Below, piece by piece: positions 57,872-64,000 of a stretch of 64,000 nucleotides of DNA; the first letter of the stretch is position 1, and each line of letters starts with the position of its first letter. The DNA comes from Isotricha intestinalis (Eukaryota > Ciliophora > Litostomatea > Vestibuliferida > Isotrichidae), in contig JAJJLU010000002.1 in assembly GCA_023807065.1 (NCBI GenBank), positions 1-64,000 on the forward strand. The letters run 5' to 3'. The notes beneath the pieces are model-generated. The model saw only the letters and a list, made by a program, of their open reading frames with translations. It did not search any database and was not told the origin of the DNA. The position numbers and the translations under genes were made by a program.

Positions 57872-58486
57872 AACTTTTTCATTTGTATCTACAATTTCAA
57901 TTAATTTTTGTTAATTTTTTTGTAATTTCTTTAATATGAATAATATTATATTATATTCTATTTAATTATATTATTTTGGCTTTGTTTAAAAAATATATAA
58001 TTTTGGTGTGTAAATTCTATTTCTCTATTAATGAAAATATTCAAAATCTTGTATATTCAATAAAAATTTTAATAGGAATAATATCATTTTAACTATATTA
58101 CTTTAATAAATTAACTCTGTAAAATTCTTAATTAATTCATTATAAGAATTATAAAATAATTTTTATTATTGTTAATATTTACAAACATAAAATTATGATT
58201 TTTTTTGGTTTAAAATTTGAGATTGAAAATATTTCTGTAGTGAAGACACTCTAATTATTGGGACAAGAATACAATATTATTTATATTGTATTTTTTTGTT
58301 CATTTATTTTTATAGATATTAATTTTATCATATATTATTTTATTTTAAATAAACATAAATTCAAAAACATTTATTTTTTCCCTTAATTTTTAAATATAAA
58401 TAAATAAATAATTTAATTTTTTTTCAAAAATTTTTTATTAATTTATTTATTTATATAAAGTAAAGTAGGAGATTATAAATTTGATA
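57872..58486. other. Intergenic spacer
   Basis: 615 bp between the convergent ends of the Tmc-like gene and the two-exon gene. AT-rich, nothing recognised. Confidence 0.4.
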
Positions 58487-59155
58487 TTATTTATTTTTTT
58501 TTTTTTTGAAACAACAAGTGAAATCTGTATTGTTACTTTTTTTATTTTGTTTATTATTTTCTTTATTATTTGTAAGTTTACAATTCATATTCATCATTTT
58601 TTCCATTTTTTTCGTCATTTTTTCACAATTAGAATTAATTTGATTAAAATTAAATTTTTCGTTTTTAAATAATTCATTATGAGAATTATCCATTAAACAA
58701 GCATTATCTAAATTATTTCTACATTTATAATAATTATTTTCATAATTATTTATAAAATTTAAACTTTTATCATTTTTAATAATATTATTATAAACAAAAT
58801 TATATTCTTTTTCATTTTTTTTTTGACTAATAGTTGGTCTTTTATGTTTGAAAAAACTTGATATATATTCTATATTTCTATAAAAAAATTACAAAAAAAA
58901 TAATGAAATAATATAAAATTTATTTTACTCATTTATACTATTATCATTTTCTCCATTATATTTTTTATCAATTTCTTTTCCTTCTAATTGACTCAAATTC
59001 AAAATTATATTATTTAGATTATTATTTAATTGTTTGTTTGTTTCTAATTTAGTTTTAAGAGAAACATTTGATTCAATTTTATTATGAGAATCTCTTTTAG
59101 AAGATTGGTCTTTTGTATCTCTATATTCTGTTTGATCTTGATTTTCATTTTCCAT
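58487..59155 (-). CDS. Hypothetical two-exon protein with Cys-Cys/polybasic tail
   Basis: Join of 59155-58929 and 58877-58487 on the minus strand (205 aa). The intron 58878-58928 is 51 bp, GTAAAA...TTATAG; without splicing exon 1 stops at once (AAT GAG TAA). Splicing gives GA+A and a continuous frame through ENIEYISSFFKHKRPTI to the end. The protein is Asn/Lys/Glu-rich, with a short helical segment LNNIILNLSQLEGKEIDKKY (about 45-64). It finishes DFTCCFKKKKNK: two cysteines next to a run of lysines, a context seen in S-acylated, membrane-attached proteins. No family recognised. The second exon alone looks like a shorter reading frame but has no independent start. Confidence 0.65.
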
Positions 59156-59648
59156 TCAAAAGAAAAATAATTTTTATTTAATTATGATAAAAATTCTTTG
59201 AGAATGAATATAATCCATTTTAAAAATTTATTGTTTTAATTATTTATTCAAATTGATTTTTCTATTATATGAGTGAAAAAATTTAAAGAGTTTTAAAGAT
59301 AATATTTGAATTCTTTTATGTTTAGTGAAAATATATAAGTGTTTACTTTGGTAAAATATTTTTTTATTTTTTAAGTCTTTTATAATAAAGATAGTTTTTT
59401 AAATAGAAAAATAACTTAGAAACAAGTGAAAAAAGATTTCAACAAAGATATGACTCAAAAGTGTTTTTATTAAGATTCGATTAATAGAAAATAATATTAG
59501 TAAAATAATATTTTATCATTGATAATTAATAAAATTTAAACCAATTATCATTTATTTAATATAAATATAAAAAATGTAATAAAAAACCTTTAATAAAATA
59601 TAATAAAAACACACCTTCATAGACAATAAAAAATAATAAAAATAATAA
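59156..59648. other. Divergent intergenic region
   Basis: 493 bp between the starts of the two-exon gene (minus) and the PP2C gene (plus). AT-rich, nothing recognised. Confidence 0.4.
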
Positions 59649-60770
59649 ATGGGAGGAACAGAAGGAAAGCGTAAAAAACAGAACAAAAAGAATGAAAATG
59701 AAGTGAAAAATATATTTGGTTTCACTCATGATGGAATAAAATCTTGTGCGGGTCAAGATACATATCACTACTTTGGTTTCGAAGTGGAAAACACGAACAT
59801 AAAATTTATGGGAGTATATGATGGTCATGGAGAAAAAGGGAAAGAAGCGTCATCATATGTAGAGAAGGAGATAAAGAAATTAGTATCAGATAATAAAAAT
59901 AAAATTAGAAAATGGTCTCTACAAGCAAATTCTCGTGAAGTTATAACAAAGCTTTTTGTAGAAGGATATAAAAAAATTCAAAACCAAATGAAGAAACAAG
60001 ATGGAATGTTCGAATTAAGTGGTTCCTGTTGCATATCTGCACTTTTAATCGACAAGGTCTGTTATGTGATCAACCTCGGTGACTCAAGAGCTGTGATTGG
60101 AGGGAAGCTCATTGACAACATATTTGCTATCCAAATGAGCATTGATCATAAGCCATCTCTCCCTGAGGAGATGGAGAGGATAAAAAAGAGTGGAGGTGAA
60201 GTTAAGAACATGGCTGAAGGAGGCGGTCCAATGAGAGTTTATAAACTTAATGACCCAAATCCTGGTCTAGCTGTAGCCAGAAGCTTAGGTGACTGCTATG
60301 GACATGAGTGTGGAGTGAGCGAGGAGCCTCAGGTGTCCTATAGGATTCTCGAGGAGACTGATGAATTCATTGTTATGGGGTCTGATGGTATTTGGGATGT
60401 GATGAATAGTGTGGAAATTGTAGGATATGTTTTTGAAAGAACTACTGATAAAGTTAATAGAGTTGATAAAGATAAAATTGCTGAGGAAGTAGTTGAGGAA
60501 TGTAGGAAAAGATGGATTATCATTAATAAGTTTAAGGATAATCAAGTTATTGAAAGAATTAAGAATGATCCTAATTTAGATATGACTACTAAAACTAATT
60601 GCATTCAACAATATATTAAACAAGTTCAAGAACAATGTAATTTAGATAGAAGTGCACAACCTACAGCTGCAGTTCAAAATATTGCTGCCTTTCAAAATAA
60701 TGCTGAGGAAAGATTCACTGGGAAACATAATATTGATGATATTACTTGTGTTATTTGTTTTTTTAAATAA
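59649..60770 (+). CDS. PP2C-family Ser/Thr phosphatase
   Basis: 373 residues. PP2C motifs appear in order: KSCAGQDTYHYF, FMGVYDGHGEKG (metal-binding Asp and Gly), GSCCISALLI, NLGDSRAVIGG, SIDHKPSLPEEMERIKKSGG, GLAVARSLGDCYG, EFIVMGSDGIWDVM and HNIDDITCVICFF. All metal-ligand aspartates that can be placed by eye are present, so it should be active. N-terminus MGGTEGK suggests myristoylation. A segment of about 25 residues near 300-350, rich in Gln and Asn, is inserted before the last strand. Codons between about 60040 and 60360 are much richer in G and C than elsewhere in the gene and the window. Confidence 0.95.
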   Translation: MGGTEGKRKKQNKKNENEVKNIFGFTHDGIKSCAGQDTYHYFGFEVENTNIKFMGVYDGHGEKGKEASSYVEKEIKKLVSDNKNKIRKWSLQANSREVITKLFVEGYKKIQNQMKKQDGMFELSGSCCISALLIDKVCYVINLGDSRAVIGGKLIDNIFAIQMSIDHKPSLPEEMERIKKSGGEVKNMAEGGGPMRVYKLNDPNPGLAVARSLGDCYGHECGVSEEPQVSYRILEETDEFIVMGSDGIWDVMNSVEIVGYVFERTTDKVNRVDKDKIAEEVVEECRKRWIIINKFKDNQVIERIKNDPNLDMTTKTNCIQQYIKQVQEQCNLDRSAQPTAAVQNIAAFQNNAEERFTGKHNIDDITCVICFFK

Positions 60771-60876
60771 GGTTTTTTTATTATTTTATATAGGAATTTG
60801 TTAGATTTTTGATTTTACTCAAATTTTATTTTATTTTTATTTTTATATTTTTATTTTTTTAATTTTTTTTATTTTT

Positions 60877-62088
60877 ATGATTTTTGGAATTTGGACTTTT
60901 ATTTTTGTTAAAGAGATTTATTGTGGGGATGATGAAATAAAATATTTATTATTTAATTATAATTCAAATAATGAAAATTTAATAGAAACAACAATCACAT
61001 TAAATTCAGAAATATATATATTACCAATTGATATTAGTAGTGAAATAACTTGGATAAATAAAACATATAATATAAATCCAAAAAGAGAAAAACCTTCAAT
61101 TGAAAAATTTTGTTTTATTTTTGATTATAATGAAAAAAAAAATGACTTTATATTTAATAATGGGAACATTAGAATTAATCCAATATATTATTATGAAATA
61201 GATTATTTCAATAATGAAAATTGTCCTTATAAAGGAATTTTAGGTTTTAGAGATTTAAATCCAGATTATAGTATTTTAAATTCTTTCCGTAAAACTTTTA
61301 TAATGAATACAACTTTTAGTTTAACAAAACTTGATAATAATTTAATTGAAATGAAAATAGGAAATCATTTGAATTATATTGTAAATAATGAAGAAAAAAT
61401 AATTAAGTGTGATTTAATTTATGATGAAAAAAGAATGTCTGTTCTTCAAGGAATAATTATAGGTAATTTAGATAATGAAAAAAAAAGATATAATGTAAAT
61501 TATATCACTTCTTCTGATAAAAGATTACATATTATTAATAAAAATATTACTTTTGAATCTATTCAAAAATATATTTTTGCTAGAAAACAATTTATTGATT
61601 TTTTAAAAAATAATCTTTTTGATTCTTCTATTAAAAATAATATTTGTAAATATGAAAAAAGAACAAATTTTTTTGGTTTTTTTTGTTCTAATCAAATTAT
61701 AAATAATTTTCCTAATATTTCTTTTATAATAAGTGATTCATTAATTCAATTTACTTCAAATGAATTATTTGAAAAAATAGATGAAAATAATTATGTTTTT
61801 ATTATAGTGAATAATGAAAATGATAATAATAAAATTTGGAGATTTGGACATATATTACTTAATAAATTTAATAATATTATTTTTGACCCTTTAACAATTT
61901 ATTTAGTTGGAAACGATATTGTTGAAAAAATAAGAATAATTGAACCTTTTGATCCTTATGAAGAATCTAAAAATAATTTAAAATATTTAATTACTTTTTG
62001 TATATTTATAATTATGAATTTAACAGGAATTATTACTCTATTAATTTCTCTTTTTAAAGAAAAAATATTAGTTATTCCTAAAATATAA
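60877..62088 (+). CDS. Pepsin-like (aspartyl protease fold) membrane protein, probably inactive
   Basis: 403 residues. After a short hydrophobic start (MIFGIWTFIFVKEIYC) the layout follows pepsin-type proteases. The first catalytic strand is YILPIDISSEITWI (DTGSS replaced by DISSE). Then come CPYKGILGFRDLNPDY (flap-side GILG), an FIDFLKNNLF helix, paired cysteines in the C-terminal lobe and WRFGHILLNKFNNIIFDPLT, the usual W-x-x-G-x-x-F/L-L-x-x-x-x-x-x-F-D. The second catalytic Asp (usually D-T/S-G) is not found where expected. A membrane helix (about 370-393) and a short basic tail end the protein. I infer a type I membrane pseudoprotease or binding protein. It starts 106 bp after PP2C. Confidence 0.65.
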   Translation: MIFGIWTFIFVKEIYCGDDEIKYLLFNYNSNNENLIETTITLNSEIYILPIDISSEITWINKTYNINPKREKPSIEKFCFIFDYNEKKNDFIFNNGNIRINPIYYYEIDYFNNENCPYKGILGFRDLNPDYSILNSFRKTFIMNTTFSLTKLDNNLIEMKIGNHLNYIVNNEEKIIKCDLIYDEKRMSVLQGIIIGNLDNEKKRYNVNYITSSDKRLHIINKNITFESIQKYIFARKQFIDFLKNNLFDSSIKNNICKYEKRTNFFGFFCSNQIINNFPNISFIISDSLIQFTSNELFEKIDENNYVFIIVNNENDNNKIWRFGHILLNKFNNIIFDPLTIYLVGNDIVEKIRIIEPFDPYEESKNNLKYLITFCIFIIMNLTGIITLLISLFKEKILVIPKI

Positions 62089-62293
62089 TGTTTTAATTAT
62101 TTTAAATTATTTAATTTTATTGTTTTCGTTTTTCAAACCAATTATTTATTTTATTTAAATTGTCAAATCTCAATAATTATTATTAAAGAATGAAAAGATA
62201 TGAAAACAATTAATCAATATTAATTTTTATTTAATATTTGAAATAATTATATTTTAAAATATTTATAATATTAATAATTATATAAAAAAATAT

Positions 62294-64000
62294 ATGAATA
62301 GACAAGACGAAAATAATCAATATCAAAATAATTATTCACGAAATATACTTCATATTGACAAAATAGAAGATATTTTAATAATAAAAGATCCAGATGAAAT
62401 GGATAATAGAATAAATAAAAATATGGGTAATGTTCATAAAATATTTTATTCTTTTCTTAAAAAAATATTATACAATGTAATTACAATTTCAAAAGAAGAA
62501 ATAGATAATTTCATTTATACTTTAAAATTTGTAGATACTTTAAATTTATTTATTCAAAATCAAACTTTAAAAACTTTATTAGATTACATGAAATCTATAT
62601 ATGATAATGCTAAGAAATTAAGTAATAATTTTGAATATAAAGAATTAATATTGAAGAAAATAAAATATACAGAAATGACAGTAATATTTTATAAAAAAAG
62701 AATATTTAAAAATTTATATTTTGGAGATGGAAGAATGTTAGGAAAAGAAATAGAAAATAATTTAGAACAAGTAACAAGAGGAGGAAAATTTGATCAAATT
62801 ATTTTTAAACAAATGCAAAATTTATTTTATGTTGTTCAAGGAAGAATAGAAGAAAATAAAAGAAATGAATTACAAAATAAATTTTCAGAAATGAAAAATT
62901 TAAGTATTAAATATAAGAAACAAAGATTAAATCAAGGAAATTATTTTGAAGATTATGATTATTCAGATTATAAAAATTATTCTAATGCAGGAAATAATTT
63001 ATATGATTATAATGAAAATTTTTATGATAATAGAAATTATTATGAAGAAGATTATAATAATAATTATTATAAAGATTCTTCAAGAAGATTTCATAGACAT
63101 TCTTATAGAAATAATACTTATAATTCAAATTATTATATTAAAAAATATTATGAAGGAGAAGAAAAAGAATTTGAAGGTAATTATAAAAATAATAAAGAAA
63201 ATAATGAAGATAATGATGATAAAAAAAATGATAATATTGAAGTTATTCAAAATGTTGTTCAAGGAAAAAATTATTATAATAATGAATATGGAAGATACAG
63301 GAATTTAAATAGTAATTCAAATCCAAATTTACAACAAAATATTAATACTGGATATAATAGTAATTATAGAAAAGGAAAAAAAATTCAAAAGCAAAGAGGA
63401 ATTACTTTAGTTGAAGTTCCTTTACCTAATTCAATTGTTCAAAATGAAGAAAATGAAAATAATAATAATGATAATAATAATGATAATAATAATAATGAAG
63501 ATAATAATAATAAGGAGATTGTTGAACAAGAAGAAAATAATGTTGAGAAATATCAAAATAAATTTTATTATAATAATTCTAATTATAAACAAAATTCATA
63601 TAATAAAGGAAATTATTATAACAATTATCATCATAGAGATAATTATTATTATAATAATTATTATAATAGTCAAAATAATTTACAATCTGGAAATAATTCT
63701 GATAGTAATAGTTATTATAATAATAGAAGAAATAAGAATTATTATCAAAATATGAATAAAAAAAGAGATTTTTTTGAAGTGAATGATTTAACAAAAAATA
63801 AAAATAAAACAGAAGTTAAAGAAGAAGATAATAAAATTAAAACATTAACATTTAATGAAAATAATGAAAATATTGAAAATAATGAAGATATAAAAGAAAT
63901 TAAAAATCCTGAAAATAAAGAAAATAATGAAGATATAAAAGAGATTAATAAAATTGAAAATATAGATAATAATATCATGACAAATGATATAGAAATTAAA
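62294..64000 (+). CDS. Asn/Tyr-rich hypothetical protein, 3' end beyond the window
   Basis: The frame opens at the ATG 62294 and stays open for 569 codons to the last base. Residues 1-200 look folded and helical (HIDKIEDILIIKDPDEMDNR, then NFIYTLKFVDTLNLFIQNQT and YFGDGRMLGKEIENN). From about 215 the protein is dominated by Asn, Tyr, Lys and Glu in runs such as NNYYKDSSRRFHRHSYRNN. One more conserved-looking block, KIQKQRGITLVEVPLPNSIV, lies near 365-385. The end is Glu/Asn/Ile-rich. Composition suggests a prion-like, RNA-associated protein, but no family is recognised. Confidence 0.65.
   Translation, partial: MNRQDENNQYQNNYSRNILHIDKIEDILIIKDPDEMDNRINKNMGNVHKIFYSFLKKILYNVITISKEEIDNFIYTLKFVDTLNLFIQNQTLKTLLDYMKSIYDNAKKLSNNFEYKELILKKIKYTEMTVIFYKKRIFKNLYFGDGRMLGKEIENNLEQVTRGGKFDQIIFKQMQNLFYVVQGRIEENKRNELQNKFSEMKNLSIKYKKQRLNQGNYFEDYDYSDYKNYSNAGNNLYDYNENFYDNRNYYEEDYNNNYYKDSSRRFHRHSYRNNTYNSNYYIKKYYEGEEKEFEGNYKNNKENNEDNDDKKNDNIEVIQNVVQGKNYYNNEYGRYRNLNSNSNPNLQQNINTGYNSNYRKGKKIQKQRGITLVEVPLPNSIVQNEENENNNNDNNNDNNNNEDNNNKEIVEQEENNVEKYQNKFYYNNSNYKQNSYNKGNYYNNYHHRDNYYYNNYYNSQNNLQSGNNSDSNSYYNNRRNKNYYQNMNKKRDFFEVNDLTKNKNKTEVKEEDNKIKTLTFNENNENIENNEDIKEIKNPENKENNEDIKEINKIENIDNNIMTNDIEIK

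Noticed and set aside
62946..63794. Several Ile- or Tyr-rich reading frames on both strands near the right end
   Set aside because: They are out-of-frame or antisense shadows of the Asn/Tyr-rich gene starting at 62294.

Overview
The window is one end of a chromosome from a very AT-rich eukaryote. It opens with four perfect AATCCCC telomere-type repeats followed by degenerate copies. Coding regions are dense, Asn/Lys-rich and end in TAA, TAG or TGA. TGA ends recognisable proteins at their natural length (RBX1, a protein kinase), so the standard genetic code is in use. The gene repertoire looks ciliate: a tiny-macrocysts (Tmc)-like PAS membrane protein, a giant Sfi1-type centrin-binding protein, a cysteine-rich GPI-type surface antigen near the telomere, and very short introns. 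My best inference is a standard-code ciliate, for example a litostome such as a rumen ciliate. No database search was possible.

Layout. 1-3.7 kb: telomere, a broken surface-antigen gene, and gene-poor subtelomere with one GC-rich, possibly structured island. 3.7-18 kb: two giant minus-strand genes, a 1635-aa protein with a C-terminal ubiquitin ending Gly-Ala and a 3043-aa Sfi1-like protein. 19-34 kb: a RanBP2-type zinc-finger gene with a 40-bp intron, a ciliate-type hypothetical, a microexon gene, a Rab GTPase, an mRNA guanylyltransferase, a Spec3/Stum-like membrane protein, a DUF726/TMCO4-like hydrolase and a BRO1/ALIX-like protein. 35-48 kb: a WD40 remnant, an NRF/acyltransferase-3 membrane protein, a trypsin-like protease whose 3' end is a second microexon array, a lipid-anchored Ras-like protein and several disordered proteins. 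48-64 kb: an SCP/FCP phosphatase, RBX1, a CDPK-like kinase, the Tmc/PAS protein with two apparent frameshifts, a PP2C phosphatase, a pepsin-like membrane protein, and a partial Asn/Tyr-rich gene running off the end.

The standout observation is a pair of loci, 23217-24144 (+) and 41146-43334 (-), where a coding exon is followed by a long chain of introns of about 20-33 bp separated by exons of only three nucleotides (one six-nucleotide exon in each). Every array intron lies in phase 2, so each codon is split between bases 2 and 3. Joined in silico, the microexons give a stop-free frame, and both genes then encode a C-x2-C ... C-x2-C zinc-ribbon-like tail. The residues just before the first array intron are also alike in the two genes (PIG ... 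LY ... QF-x-ENK), and both genes end in a 28-nt last exon. The homology crosses the splice junctions, which argues that the arrays are real and functional. About 23 microexons lie in the first gene and 41 in the second.
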